DNA of 44,491 nt from Treponema sp. GTDB lineage: Bacteria > Spirochaetota > Spirochaetia > Treponematales > Breznakiellaceae. Position numbers and translations under genes: made by a program. Under the pieces are notes generated by a model. It worked only from the letters and a program-made list of their open reading frames with translations, had not been told where the DNA came from and made no database searches. Shown piece by piece: positions 1 to 7,912 of the stretch; positions within the stretch are counted from its first letter, which is position 1, and the number at the start of each line of letters is the position of its first letter. Location: positions 1 through 44,491 of the forward strand of contig JAIRUQ010000029.1 of NCBI GenBank assembly GCA_031254315.1. Reading direction: 5' to 3'.

Positions 1-51
1 AGCTGATAACGCTACCAGCAGAACGATTGCTACTGCAATTAATTTTTTCAT
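1..51 (-). CDS. Secreted protein, N-terminal fragment (cut by window edge)
   Basis: The window starts inside this gene. Read on the minus strand, an ATG at 51 opens a 17-codon stretch that begins MKKLIAVAIVLLVALSA, a typical signal peptide: two lysines followed by a hydrophobic core. A good Shine-Dalgarno sequence (AAGGAGAA) lies about 6 bases upstream, at roughly 57-65. The mature part is off the window, so no function can be given. It is transcribed divergently from the aldo/keto reductase at 210. Confidence 0.75.
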   Translation of the reverse strand, partial: MKKLIAVAIVLLVALSA

Positions 52-137
52 AGCTTATTCTCCTTCGAAAAAAATATATGTTTATATAATATAGATTAAA
101 TGAAAAAATGTCAAATGAAATTTATAAATTTAATTGA

Positions 138-166
138 TTGTTTGCGCGGTTAACAAATTGTATAAT
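138..166 (+). promoter_or_regulatory. Likely promoter of the Fe-S aldo/keto reductase gene
   Basis: A perfect TATAAT at 161-166 is preceded, with a 17-base spacer, by TTGTTT at 138-143, a weak -35 box. Transcription would start near 173. This rules out the longer reading frame beginning at 138 and supports the ATG at 210. Confidence 0.5.
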
Positions 167-209
167 TATGTTGATAATTAATATTTTAAAATTTAAATGG
201 AGCCAAAAA

Positions 210-1352
210 ATGGAATATCGTCATATCGGAAAAACGGGAATGTCCGCAAGCGTGATTGGGTTAGGTGCCGAACATCTGGACAATAAACCTTACGAAACGG
301 CAGAAATAGTGATTAATTCCGCTTTGGAGCAAGGTATTAATATTATGGACCTTTTTATGCCGGGGCAGGCTGTGCGGGAAAATATCGGAAAAGTTTTAAT
401 TGGAAAGCGTGAAAAGATGCTTATTCAGGGACATATCGGTTCCACCGATATTAACGAACAGTACGATCGTAGCCGCGATCTTCCAACAGTAAAAAAATAT
501 TTTGAAGATTTACTGCGCTTTCTTAAAACAGATTACATCGATTTTGGAATGCTTTTTTTTATTGATACTGAAAAAGATTTTTCCGATGTTTTTGAAACTG
601 AAATCTTCCGTTATGCGCAAGATTTGAAACAACAGGGACGTATTCGCGCTATCGGGGCAAGTTCGCACAATCCGGTCATTGCTAAAAAGATAGTGGAGAC
701 CGGAATTGTTGAACTTCTCATGTTTAGCGTTAATCCCGCCTTTGACATGGCAGGGGCAGAAACCTATGTTCTTGATTATCTGGACAAAGACAAGGCAATG
801 GACTTTGAGAAAAAACTTGACCGAGACAGAGCGGCTCTGTACCAGCTCTGCGAACAAAAGAGCGTTGCAATTACCACAATGAAAACGCTGGGTGCGGGGA
901 AACTTCTCTCGCCGGAGCATACTCCCTTCGCACAGCCAATGACTGTGGCTCAATGTATTCACTATGCGTTAACGCGCCCTGCGGTTGTAAGCGCGCTCAT
1001 TGGCTGTGCGACAAAAGCGCAGGTGCTGGAAGCTGTCTCTTACCTTGATAAGAGCGAAGCAGAGTGCGATTACAGCGAAGTGATCAGCGGCTTTCAGGGC
1101 GATTTTAAGGGGCGATGTGTTTATTGTAACCACTGCCTTCCCTGCCCTGCGGAAATAAATATCGCAAGCGTACACAAGTATTTGGACATCGCCTTGTTAG
1201 ACGAAACTAACATTCCGCCCGGAATTGCGGCTCATTACAGGGCTTTGGATCGCCATGCTGATGACTGTACAGCCTGCGGCAGATGTGAAGAGCGGTGTCC
1301 TTTTTCAGTGCCAATCGCGCAGAATATGAAAAAAGCCGCTACTTTGTTCTAG
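210..1352 (+). CDS. Aldo/keto reductase-fold ferredoxin protein lacking the catalytic tetrad
   Basis: The 380-residue protein has an aldo/keto reductase barrel (about 1-290) and a C-terminal double [4Fe-4S] domain. The clusters are marked by C303-x2-C306-x2-C309-x2-C312 and C353-x2-C356-x2-C359-x3-C363. The opening YRHIGKTGMSASVIGLG is classic for the family. Compared position by position with the second paralogue in this window (22218-23237), it keeps D47, but the catalytic Tyr is G52, the Lys is H75 and the His is F116. It is therefore unlikely to be an ordinary carbonyl reductase. It may be an electron-transfer or non-reductase member, which is inference. The ATG at 210 is preferred over the upstream frame because a TATAAT lies at 161-166 and a GGAG lies 5-10 bases before the start. 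The gene stands alone and is followed by an AT-rich gap. Confidence 0.85.
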   Translation: MEYRHIGKTGMSASVIGLGAEHLDNKPYETAEIVINSALEQGINIMDLFMPGQAVRENIGKVLIGKREKMLIQGHIGSTDINEQYDRSRDLPTVKKYFEDLLRFLKTDYIDFGMLFFIDTEKDFSDVFETEIFRYAQDLKQQGRIRAIGASSHNPVIAKKIVETGIVELLMFSVNPAFDMAGAETYVLDYLDKDKAMDFEKKLDRDRAALYQLCEQKSVAITTMKTLGAGKLLSPEHTPFAQPMTVAQCIHYALTRPAVVSALIGCATKAQVLEAVSYLDKSEAECDYSEVISGFQGDFKGRCVYCNHCLPCPAEINIASVHKYLDIALLDETNIPPGIAAHYRALDRHADDCTACGRCEERCPFSVPIAQNMKKAATLF

Positions 1353-1414
1353 TTAGAGCTAAGTGCCATTGTGTCAAAAAATTCGCAAAATTGTGAAAAA
1401 TGGCTCACCGCTAT

Positions 1415-1443
1415 TTGACAAAGAATACAAGGTAATATAGAAT
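1415..1443 (+). promoter_or_regulatory. Strong promoter abutting the start codon at 1450
   Basis: A perfect TTGACA (1415-1420), a 17-base spacer and TAGAAT (1438-1443) form a near-consensus promoter. The -10 box ends only 6 bases before the ATG at 1450, so the transcript would begin at or next to the start codon. No ribosome-binding site fits in between, which suggests a leaderless mRNA. Confidence 0.6.
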
Positions 1444-1449
1444 AAAAAT

Positions 1450-1995
1450 ATGAAAAGAAGCATTTTATTTATAATACTTTTACATTTATTTTCAATGGGT
1501 TTATTCGCAACAACTGTCTCGCCGGATTATAAAGCCGAGGGGCTAGGCATAATTAGTTCATTATCGTATGACAATATATTTAATAGCGATTATAAATGTT
1601 TTACACTTGACATTCTGGGAATATCTATTTTTCCGTCCTCACCAATCTTTACCGGACGCATTAATTATTTAGCAATACAATTTTCACCGGATATAAATAT
1701 ATTTGATTTATTCTATGGGGTAGGATTTACAATATATCCATTTAAGAAAATATTTAGTTTAAGCGGAAATTTTAATTGGGGATTGTCATTATTTCTTTTT
1801 AATCATTTTTCCTATATAGCGGATATAAAAGCAAATCTAGATATACCCATTTATGAAGGACATAATATATCATTGGGGGCTGGGTTGCGTCATAGAAATT
1901 CATTAAAGATGATTAATTGGCTGAATTTAGATGATAGTTATTATGAAATATATAATAGTTATTTTTTTGAAATTGGCTATAGATTAATATTTTAA
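1450..1995 (+). CDS. Small outer-membrane-type hypothetical protein
   Basis: This 181-residue protein starts with a signal peptide (MKRSILFIILLHLFSMGLFA). The rest consists of alternating hydrophobic and aromatic segments such as LDILGISIFP, FYGVGFTIYPF and LSLGAGLRHR, and it ends in an aromatic strand (FFEIGYRLIF) that resembles the last strand of a beta-barrel. I do not recognise the family. The gene is much more AT-rich than its left neighbour, has its own near-consensus promoter, and is followed by repeat-like DNA including a half-copy of the large palindrome found at 44321. These features fit an accessory or recently acquired gene. Export to the envelope is well supported; barrel formation is inference. 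Confidence 0.7.
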   Translation: MKRSILFIILLHLFSMGLFATTVSPDYKAEGLGIISSLSYDNIFNSDYKCFTLDILGISIFPSSPIFTGRINYLAIQFSPDINIFDLFYGVGFTIYPFKKIFSLSGNFNWGLSLFLFNHFSYIADIKANLDIPIYEGHNISLGAGLRHRNSLKMINWLNLDDSYYEIYNSYFFEIGYRLIF

Positions 1996-2028
1996 TAATA
2001 AAGTTGTTCGGTACAACGCCCTATTTCC

Positions 2029-2059
2029 TGCCTAAGCGTAATATACAACCGGAACGTTA
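2029..2059 (-). repeat. Half-copy of the attC-like palindrome seen at the right end
   Basis: Bases 2041-2059 are an exact reverse complement of 44336-44354 (TAACGTTCCGGTTGTATAT). The match continues less perfectly to 2029, giving 28 identities over 31 positions by eye. No partner arm is visible within 60 bases, so this is a solitary half-site. It lies directly after the AT-rich gene at 1450-1995, which is compatible with a decayed cassette boundary. Repeat identity is directly visible; the recombination-site meaning is inference. Confidence 0.6.
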
Positions 2060-2099
2060 AAATAAAAATAACTAAATTAAAACATTTTATACTAATAGT

Positions 2100-2129
2100 A
2101 ACCTCTAAAAACTTCAGTTTTTAGAAGTT
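2100..2129. repeat. Hairpin repeat 1 (AACCTCTAAAAAC type)
   Basis: AACCTCTAAAAAC at 2100-2112 pairs with GTTTTTAGAAGTT at 2117-2129 around a 4-base loop, with a single mismatch. The same AACCTCTAAAAA core begins the third hairpin at 2200. It could act as a bidirectional terminator, but the stem is AT-rich. Confidence 0.6.
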
Positions 2130-2142
2130 TTCTTACCCTTTT

Positions 2143-2196
2143 GAGAAAACCGCATTAGAATAATTCTTTATGTAATGAAGAGTTTGCGGTTTTCTC
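2143..2196. repeat. Hairpin repeat 2
   Basis: GAGAAAACCGCA at 2143-2154 is perfectly complementary to TGCGGTTTTCTC at 2185-2196 across a 30-base AT-rich loop. It lies between the two AACCTCTAAAAA hairpins, so the three form one compact cluster. Confidence 0.6.
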
Positions 2197-2199
2197 CAA

Positions 2200-2238
2200 G
2201 GAACCTCTAAAAATCCAACCGGGGTTTTTAGAGGTTCC
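2200..2238 (-). terminator. Long perfect hairpin at the end of the DUF167 gene
   Basis: GGAACCTCTAAAAA (2200-2213) and TTTTTAGAGGTTCC (2225-2238) form a perfect 14-bp stem with an 11-base loop. The right arm covers the last codons and stop of the minus-strand DUF167 gene, so the stem would form in its transcript right at the stop. There is no clear U-tract after it, so termination is plausible but not certain. It is also the third member of the hairpin cluster. Confidence 0.5.
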
Positions 2239-2512
2239 ATAATTCAAGTTTTTCTTTGGCAGAAAGGGGCAGTTGTATTGTCTTTAATTTTGATTTTTCT
2301 CCCGATTGTATGATAACGTCCCTTTTGGGCAAATCCAGCAATTTTGCGAGAAATGAGCGAAGTTCTTCGTTAGCTTTGCCGTCTTCCGGGGCAGCGGCTA
2401 TTCGTACTTTTAGCCTGTTATCTGTAATTTTTCCCAATTCTGTTTTTGAAGCGCCGGGAACAGCTTTGATGTCCAAGAATAAAAAGTTTTCAGACAAACG
2501 AATACAATTCAT
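2228..2512 (-). CDS. DUF167 (YggU-type) family protein
   Basis: This 94-residue protein matches the small DUF167/YggU family in length and motifs: an early VKVxPGASK-like stretch (DIKAVPGASKTELG) and the central PEDGKANEEL loop, followed by VIIQSGEKSKLKTI. The family's biochemical role is unknown. Its ATG at 2512 directly follows the TAA of the hybrid kinase gene (stop at 2513-2515), so the two are translationally coupled in one operon. The end of the gene overlaps the right arm of a perfect hairpin. Confidence 0.9.
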   Translation of the reverse strand: MNCIRLSENFLFLDIKAVPGASKTELGKITDNRLKVRIAAAPEDGKANEELRSFLAKLLDLPKRDVIIQSGEKSKLKTIQLPLSAKEKLELWNL

Positions 2513-5302
2513 TTATTTTTTGTAGCTGTCAATAAGCGTTGCCGCTTCGTCGAATTCGCTGTGTAATAAATGTTCGGCAATGGAATTTATAAGCTCGCTG
2601 GTTTCACGCGACCATGCTTTGCTTCTTAAATCGCTCAATGTTGTTTTTGCGGTTTTTTTATCCATTTCTGCGCACGCTTTTTTGACGATCTGTAGTTTTT
2701 CATCTAAGAAAACAAGAGCATCTTGGCTGTCTTCAGTTCGTTCGGCATGTTCATCTTCTTCTATTTTATCAATTCTTTTTATAACGTTTTCCAGATTATC
2801 CAGAAATCCACTTGTTTCTATCGATATTACATTAATGTTTTTTTCTCTGCCGGCTTGTTCAAGCCTTAAAGCGATGGAGGAAAGCTCTTTCTCTCCTATA
2901 TTTAAAAGTGCGCTTTTCATTGCATGAACATTGATGATATACAGCTGAACGTTACTTTCATCGCTAAGGTTGTTTTGCATACAAGATTTAATAACTCCAA
3001 CCGCTTTTTTAGCGTCTCGTGCAAATATTTTCGCCAACTGTAAATCAACCTGTTGAATTCCCTGCCCCGATTCAATTTTTTTGTCGAACTCGGCTTTTTC
3101 TTTTTGCGCGGCTTCTAATACTTCGGGAGGTTGTTTATCACGGATTAATTTGTTAAGGGTAACATTTAACTGACGAATATCTATCGGCTTAGAAACAAAA
3201 TCATCAAAACCGTTGCTCAGGAACATTTCTGCATGACCCGCGAGAGCGTTAGCTGTCAATGCAACTACCGGGTTTGTGTAGCCTATTTTGCGTAATTGTT
3301 TTGTCGCTTCTATGCCGTCCATTTTCGGCATCATGTGATCCATGAATATAACGTCGTAAATTGCGCCTTCTTTTACTTTATCGAGAGCTTCAAATCCGCT
3401 TTCGGCAAGATCAATTTTAAGTCCATAAGGAGCCATAAGTCCTTTTGCGACATATAAATTTGTTTCAACATCATCTACAATAAGAACGCGTCCGTAAGGC
3501 ATGTATTCCTGAATTACTTGATTTTTCTTTAGCTGTATGGCATTTCCAAGTTTGTATTGACGCAGACTTTCAACAGTATCTTTGCCAATTACGCCGCTGA
3601 TACCGATGCCGTCCGTTTTTTGCGGCAGACGGATAGTAACATGTGTGCCTTCGCCAACCGCGCTCTTTACGTTTATTTTTCCGTACATTAAGTTTACTAG
3701 ATTTCGCGTAATGGTCATGCCAAGACCTGCGCCTTCGGTTGTGCGATTTGCCTCCATATTGAAGCGTGTGTACTCATCGAACAGCTTGCTTATCTGTTCG
3801 GCAGTCATGCCCTGTCCCGTGTCCTTTACCTCGAAAACCAAAGTAACAATGACCGCGCTTCCGCGTCCCACACATTCGGCGTAAACTTTCAACGCTACTT
3901 CTCCGCGATCTGTATACTTAAAAGCGTTAGAAAGAATATTATTTAATATTTGTTTGATACGAAGTTCGTCGCCAATCAGCGATGACGGAATATTTTCATC
4001 TATGTCAAGCGTGAATTTAATTGGCTTGCTTTCGTAACGGATATAATTTATTTGTATAATATCGTTGATTAAATTTGCGGTTTTGTATTTTACGGGAACA
4101 AGCTCCAGTTTGCCGACTTCAATTTTTGACAGATCAAGAATATCATTAATTATGTTTAACAGCAAATTACCGGAATTGTTTATTTTTATAAACGCTTCAC
4201 TTAAGGACGGATTAAGAACGGCAGTTTGCATTTGAATTTCTGTTATACCAAGAATCGCGTTTAACGGCGTGCGAATTTCATGGCTCATTGTAGCAAGGAA
4301 GTTGCTCTTTTGCTGGGTTCTCATATCAGACTTCATTTTTGCCTGCGTGATATAATAAAACATGGTACAAAGTATCCATGATAATAATGAACCAAGAACA
4401 ATAAGGAACATCGCCATGTTATTTAAGTTTTTGTAATATTCATTTACAGGTATTACAATGCCTAAAAACCAGCCGTACTTTATTTTAACAAAATATACGA
4501 TAGTATCTTCGTACATATAATTTTTTACTCTGCGCTCTGATATGTTCATGCCCATTTCCAACTCACTTGAAAGAAATGCCAACCCGCTGTTTATTTTATT
4601 TAATCTTTTTCCAATTATATATTGTTCCGGGTGTGTTAATATCTCCAAATCACTGTTTAACAATATGCCGTAGCTGTTTTCTGTCAGATTAATGGAAACA
4701 ACTCGCCTGTAAATTCTATTAAGATCAAGGGCAAGGCATATCACGGCTAATGGATTGCCGTCGTTATCTGTAATATAACGCGAAAATGTAAGAGTACTGT
4801 TTCCTGTTGTTGAATTTTTGTCGACGTCAGAGACAACTATTTTTCCCTGAGCTTCAACTGCTTTTATAAACCAATCGGACTCCTCAACATTATCATGAGA
4901 CGGCGGAGACCAGTTTTTCCCGGACAGGTGTTTTCCGCCCCATTTAAAGAAATAGCCGTGGGTATCATTTAGCCATGTCGAGCGATCTCCGTCTGTAAGC
5001 ATAAAATTAGTTATGGTTGACATATATTCGGCTATAGTCGCTTCATTTTCATTACTTATGAGCATATTACGGATTGTTTCGGAATAACCGTTAAGAAATA
5101 TTTCCGGCTCAAGGAGGGTGGACACTATTTCCATTTCTGTGAAAGTAAGGGCGTTTTCCGCGTCTTTTATAAGGTGCTTGTGTTCGATTCTGCTGACGAA
5201 GAGGAAGCTTGAGATGCCCATTATTACGAAGGCAATAACGATGATGAACATTTGAGCGTAGATAGAATATAATGCCCTGCTTTTCTCAATGTTTGACCGC
5301 AT
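2513..5302 (-). CDS. Membrane-bound hybrid sensor histidine kinase with receiver and HPt domains
   Basis: The 929-residue protein runs in the order: transmembrane helix (about 16-36), extracellular Cache-type sensor (about 40-290), transmembrane helix (about 296-318), HisKA domain with phospho-acceptor H341 in MSHEIRTPLNAILG, HATPase with an N-box near 455-460 and G-boxes DTGQG (494-498) and GAGLG (524-528), receiver domain with D655 in VIFMDHMMP, and a C-terminal HPt domain with H793 in VHAMKSAL. All phosphorelay residues are present, so it should pass phosphate His-Asp-His within one chain, with a separate regulator as the final target. The nearby receiver protein (5363-5716) is a natural candidate. 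A GGAGGG lies just before the ATG. It is coupled to the DUF167 gene downstream. The ligand is unknown. Confidence 0.93.
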   Translation of the reverse strand: MRSNIEKSRALYSIYAQMFIIVIAFVIMGISSFLFVSRIEHKHLIKDAENALTFTEMEIVSTLLEPEIFLNGYSETIRNMLISNENEATIAEYMSTITNFMLTDGDRSTWLNDTHGYFFKWGGKHLSGKNWSPPSHDNVEESDWFIKAVEAQGKIVVSDVDKNSTTGNSTLTFSRYITDNDGNPLAVICLALDLNRIYRRVVSINLTENSYGILLNSDLEILTHPEQYIIGKRLNKINSGLAFLSSELEMGMNISERRVKNYMYEDTIVYFVKIKYGWFLGIVIPVNEYYKNLNNMAMFLIVLGSLLSWILCTMFYYITQAKMKSDMRTQQKSNFLATMSHEIRTPLNAILGITEIQMQTAVLNPSLSEAFIKINNSGNLLLNIINDILDLSKIEVGKLELVPVKYKTANLINDIIQINYIRYESKPIKFTLDIDENIPSSLIGDELRIKQILNNILSNAFKYTDRGEVALKVYAECVGRGSAVIVTLVFEVKDTGQGMTAEQISKLFDEYTRFNMEANRTTEGAGLGMTITRNLVNLMYGKINVKSAVGEGTHVTIRLPQKTDGIGISGVIGKDTVESLRQYKLGNAIQLKKNQVIQEYMPYGRVLIVDDVETNLYVAKGLMAPYGLKIDLAESGFEALDKVKEGAIYDVIFMDHMMPKMDGIEATKQLRKIGYTNPVVALTANALAGHAEMFLSNGFDDFVSKPIDIRQLNVTLNKLIRDKQPPEVLEAAQKEKAEFDKKIESGQGIQQVDLQLAKIFARDAKKAVGVIKSCMQNNLSDESNVQLYIINVHAMKSALLNIGEKELSSIALRLEQAGREKNINVISIETSGFLDNLENVIKRIDKIEEDEHAERTEDSQDALVFLDEKLQIVKKACAEMDKKTAKTTLSDLRSKAWSRETSELINSIAEHLLHSEFDEAATLIDSYKK

Positions 5303-5362
5303 AATGACCCTCCAAGCTCACCCCCATAGTTAAAGTATAAACTATAATCGTAAGAAAATGTA

Positions 5363-5716
5363 TTAAATATGCGAATTTACGCACTCAAGTAAGGCTGTTG
5401 GGGAAAATGGCTTGGTTATAATGTCTACCGCTCCCAGTTTTGAACTTCGTTCTTTTATGGAAGCGTCTATGGTTCCGGTAAGAAAAACAACGGGGATAGC
5501 CTTCCAATTGCCTGTTTTTAGCCTTTCCAGCGCCTCAAACCCGTTCATTTCCGGCATTTCTATGTCCAATAGTATTAAATTCGGAGTTATTTTTTCTAAA
5601 AGGTCAAACATTTTCGCCGCGGACGGAAGAGTCATAACATTGAAAGCCTCTTCCAAAGCCTCTTCCGCTTTGGCAAGGTTTGTGTCGCTATCGTCAACAA
5701 TAAAGATCGTTTTCAA
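5363..5716 (-). CDS. Stand-alone receiver-domain response regulator
   Basis: The protein is a single 117-residue CheY-like receiver. It carries the acidic pair D8/D9 (IVDDSD), the phospho-acceptor D51 in LLDIEMPEMNG, the Thr switch in VVFLTGT and the conserved Lys in DIITKPF. It has no output domain, so it acts by protein contact or as a phosphate shuttle. It starts with TTG at 5716, placed 6 bases after GAGGG. It lies 60 bases upstream of the hybrid kinase on the same strand, making a phosphorelay pairing likely by context. Confidence 0.9.
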   Translation of the reverse strand: MKTIFIVDDSDTNLAKAEEALEEAFNVMTLPSAAKMFDLLEKITPNLILLDIEMPEMNGFEALERLKTGNWKAIPVVFLTGTIDASIKERSSKLGAVDIITKPFSPTALLECVNSHI

Positions 5717-5829
5717 AACACCCTCTTATCCCGGCTACTATTTTAGGTTATTTATATGCCCGGATTTTGTCAAGAGAGAATATTAGTAATTTGACTTGTA
5801 AAAATGATTTTGAGTACGCAATGGATTTG

Positions 5830-6507
5830 TCAATTCTGTAGATGGTCAAAATGTATAAGCCCGGACACAAGCGCGAAAACAACAATCTGTATGCAGTTTT
5901 TCAATTTTGTTTTACGTTTTATTGCCGTTAAGAAATTCCTTATAGACCCCGCGCTGTAATTTAAGTGTTCCGCTATCTGACTATATGATAAACCATTTGC
6001 AAGGTCTATAACGATATTACGCTCTACCTGAGTAAAAGCTGTAAGGTCATGTTCTGAAAATTGTCCTTGAAAATGGTTCTTAAAAAAAGACGCATTAAAG
6101 ATGCCTGTAATTATTGATACGCTTATATAACACCCTCCCGAAAGAATAACTCTTACGATAAGCGCCAGCTTATCAACATCCTCTTTTTTGAGTAAAAATC
6201 CTGAAACACCGGCTTTAAGAGCGTAATACGCGAGATTGGGTTCATCTTTTTCGGAGAGAATGATAATAGCCGTAGACGGTGATTTTCTGCGTATAATCCG
6301 CGCTAAATCCGGTAAATCTATCATAGGTAATTGAAAGTCAAGGATAAGAATGTTAGGTTTTAATCGTTCCGATTTAATAATCACGCTACTTTCGTCTTTT
6401 TCTACACCGGCTATAAAAAAATCTTTATGTTCTGACAAAATCGCCGAAATATATTTTTGATCTTTGTCATGCCGTGAAGCAATGAGTATGCTGACTGGAT
6501 GATTCAT
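5830..6507 (-). CDS. NarL/LuxR-type response regulator with atypical receiver
   Basis: The 225-residue protein has a receiver (about 1-120) and a LuxR-type HTH (about 155-215; FTQVERNIVIDLANGLSYSQ then IAEHLNYSAGSIRNFL). Phospho-acceptor D57 (ILILDFQLP) and the Lys (GFLLKKED) are kept. The Mg2+-binding acidic pair normally found after strand 1 is replaced: the sequence there is ILIASRHDKD, with Ser-Arg where Asp-Asp is expected. Phosphorylation may therefore be weak or absent, making it a pseudo-receiver candidate. It has its own promoter (6551-6580). No partner kinase is adjacent, though the hybrid kinase lies downstream. Confidence 0.88.
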   Translation of the reverse strand: MNHPVSILIASRHDKDQKYISAILSEHKDFFIAGVEKDESSVIIKSERLKPNILILDFQLPMIDLPDLARIIRRKSPSTAIIILSEKDEPNLAYYALKAGVSGFLLKKEDVDKLALIVRVILSGGCYISVSIITGIFNASFFKNHFQGQFSEHDLTAFTQVERNIVIDLANGLSYSQIAEHLNYSAGSIRNFLTAIKRKTKLKNCIQIVVFALVSGLIHFDHLQN

Positions 6508-6550
6508 TGGTTAGCAAACAATCCTTATGTATAATATAAACATTTTTTGT

Positions 6551-6580
6551 ATTTTAATATTATTTTTTATTAGCTGTCAA
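6551..6580 (-). promoter_or_regulatory. Promoter of the LuxR-type regulator
   Basis: On the minus strand TTGACA (6575-6580) is followed after 18 bases by TAAAAT (6551-6556). The start codon is at 6507, so a leader of about 35-40 bases is expected, with AAGGA within it. The rest of 6508-6670 is AT-rich and shows no other feature. Confidence 0.5.
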
Positions 6581-6670
6581 GAAAAAATCATAAAATAGTG
6601 TCAAAAAATGAAATATAATGCAATTATTAAGAATATCTGTCGTTTACAGGTTCTTCAGTACATATTATTT

Positions 6671-7558
6671 TTAGAAGGACGCAATGGTTTGCGCCCATTT
6701 TTGCATTGTAATTCCAAACGCCGTCGATACGTTAAGCGAAGCCTTTACCCCGTAACAAGGAATTGAAACTCTGCCCAAAGAAGCGTCCGCCGCCGCGAGC
6801 GCACGCGGACTTACGCCAAGCTCTTCGGAACCGGCAATCAGTAAGCCGCGGCGCGGAAATGAAAACTCCTCTAAAGGCGTGCCTCCGGTTTCCAGAGCAA
6901 AAACCGGGCATGGTAACTGCGGAGCGTCCGGCGCGGCGAAAAAATCCTGCCTCTCCCAAGGGATAATATCAATACAACCCATTGCTGTTCTTTCCGCGCG
7001 CCTGTGACGCGGATCGGCGCAGAGCGGAGACAGAAATATTTTTTCAACGCCGAAACTTTCTGCTGTGCGGAACATTGCGCCAACATTGAACGGAGAGCGT
7101 ATGTCTTCCATGTAAACCCACATTCCTTCGAAAATTTGACGCTTTTTTGGGTCGAGCCGCCCGTCACTGCCTGTAAAATCCCAGTCAGCCTGATCACGTC
7201 CGGTTTCTGTCAATAAAATGTGCTTAATGTTGTTTAATAGGCGGCGAAGCAAAAGTACATTTTCGGCAGGCGTGGTCTCTTTTGAGCTGTGAGTTGTAGA
7301 TACCGCTTGAAAAATGCCAACCGCAGAAACAAAAACTTTTTGCTTGTCCGCAGAGAAGGAAGTGTCCACCGCGAGCAATTTTGCCGCATCCGTAAAAAAA
7401 GCCAATTCGGCTTCGTTAAAGAGTTCTGCGTAATTGTAGTTTTTTGCCCCTCTTTCCGTAACTGCGGCAAGACGGTTTTCTGCCATAGAAATAACTTTCG
7501 CTATTTTTCTTAGCTTTTGAATTCGCGGTAGTTTTTCAAGTTTATAAAATGGTATCAA
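6671..7558 (-). CDS. SpoU/TrmH-family RNA 2'-O-methyltransferase
   Basis: The 295-residue protein has an N-terminal helical region (about 1-140) and a C-terminal SPOUT fold. The three SpoU motifs are visible: motif 1 DIRSPFNVGAMFRTAESFG (152-170, with N158 and R164), motif 2 IAGSEELGV (241-249, with GSE rather than the usual GNE), and motif 3 IPCYGVKASLNVSTAFGI (266-283). It should bind SAM in a trefoil knot and methylate a ribose in tRNA or rRNA; the target cannot be told. The start is TTG at 7558. The nearby ATG at 7563 reads ATG-CCT-TGA and stops at once. The gene follows the XRE regulator by 9 bases, so they are likely co-transcribed. Confidence 0.9.
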   Translation of the reverse strand: MIPFYKLEKLPRIQKLRKIAKVISMAENRLAAVTERGAKNYNYAELFNEAELAFFTDAAKLLAVDTSFSADKQKVFVSAVGIFQAVSTTHSSKETTPAENVLLLRRLLNNIKHILLTETGRDQADWDFTGSDGRLDPKKRQIFEGMWVYMEDIRSPFNVGAMFRTAESFGVEKIFLSPLCADPRHRRAERTAMGCIDIIPWERQDFFAAPDAPQLPCPVFALETGGTPLEEFSFPRRGLLIAGSEELGVSPRALAAADASLGRVSIPCYGVKASLNVSTAFGITMQKWAQTIASF

Positions 7559-7567
7559 GGCATACTC

Positions 7568-7912
7568 TCACATTTCAGCCGCTTTCAACAACTGTTCAAT
7601 CTGCAACATTACATAATCTTGAAATTTTGGCGATAATTCGTGAAACAGTTGTACCATACGCTGTAATTTTTCACCGGGAGTTGTAAAAAACATATCGCCT
7701 TCGCCTGTTTTCAGCCATTTTTCATTAACGCCGAAGGTTAGAGAAATCAGGTGAATAATGCGATCATTCACTTTTCGATGTTCACATTCAAGTTCAGCTA
7801 CATATCCGTTGCTTATGAATATCGCCTTTGCAAATTCAACTTGCGACATATTGAGTTTATGCCGTATGTCCCTAATGCGTTTGCTTATTGACATACACAT
7901 ATCATACGACAT
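7568..7912 (-). CDS. XRE-family transcriptional regulator
   Basis: This 114-residue protein has an N-terminal helix-turn-helix (about 8-65: KRIRDIRHKLNMSQVEFAKA, then FISNGYVAELECEHRKVND). A GVNEKWLKTGEGDMF segment typical of prophage-like XRE repressors follows. Its C-terminal helix (LSPKFQDYVMLQIEQLL) resembles a helix in the divergent 54-residue protein at 8060. The start may be the ATG at 7912 or the Met codons a few residues in (MCMSISKR); no ribosome-binding site decides it. Position and divergence suggest that it represses itself and the small gene from the 7913-8059 spacer. Confidence 0.85.
   Translation of the reverse strand: MSYDMCMSISKRIRDIRHKLNMSQVEFAKAIFISNGYVAELECEHRKVNDRIIHLISLTFGVNEKWLKTGEGDMFFTTPGEKLQRMVQLFHELSPKFQDYVMLQIEQLLKAAEM

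Noticed and set aside
138-209. Longer N-terminus for the first aldo/keto reductase
   Set aside because: The extra 24 residues do not resemble the family start, and a TATAAT lies inside the stretch. The ATG at 210 has a GGAG and begins with the family motif.
1369-1422. Hairpin GCCATT/AATGGC and TGTCAAA/TTTGACA after the first reductase as a terminator or operator
   Set aside because: The arms are short, loops are long, there is no U-tract, and TTTGACA is better explained as part of the -35 box at 1415.
6763-6966. Plus-strand frames opposite the SpoU gene
   Set aside because: They are shadows of a well-supported methyltransferase and have no ribosome-binding site or recognisable protein character.
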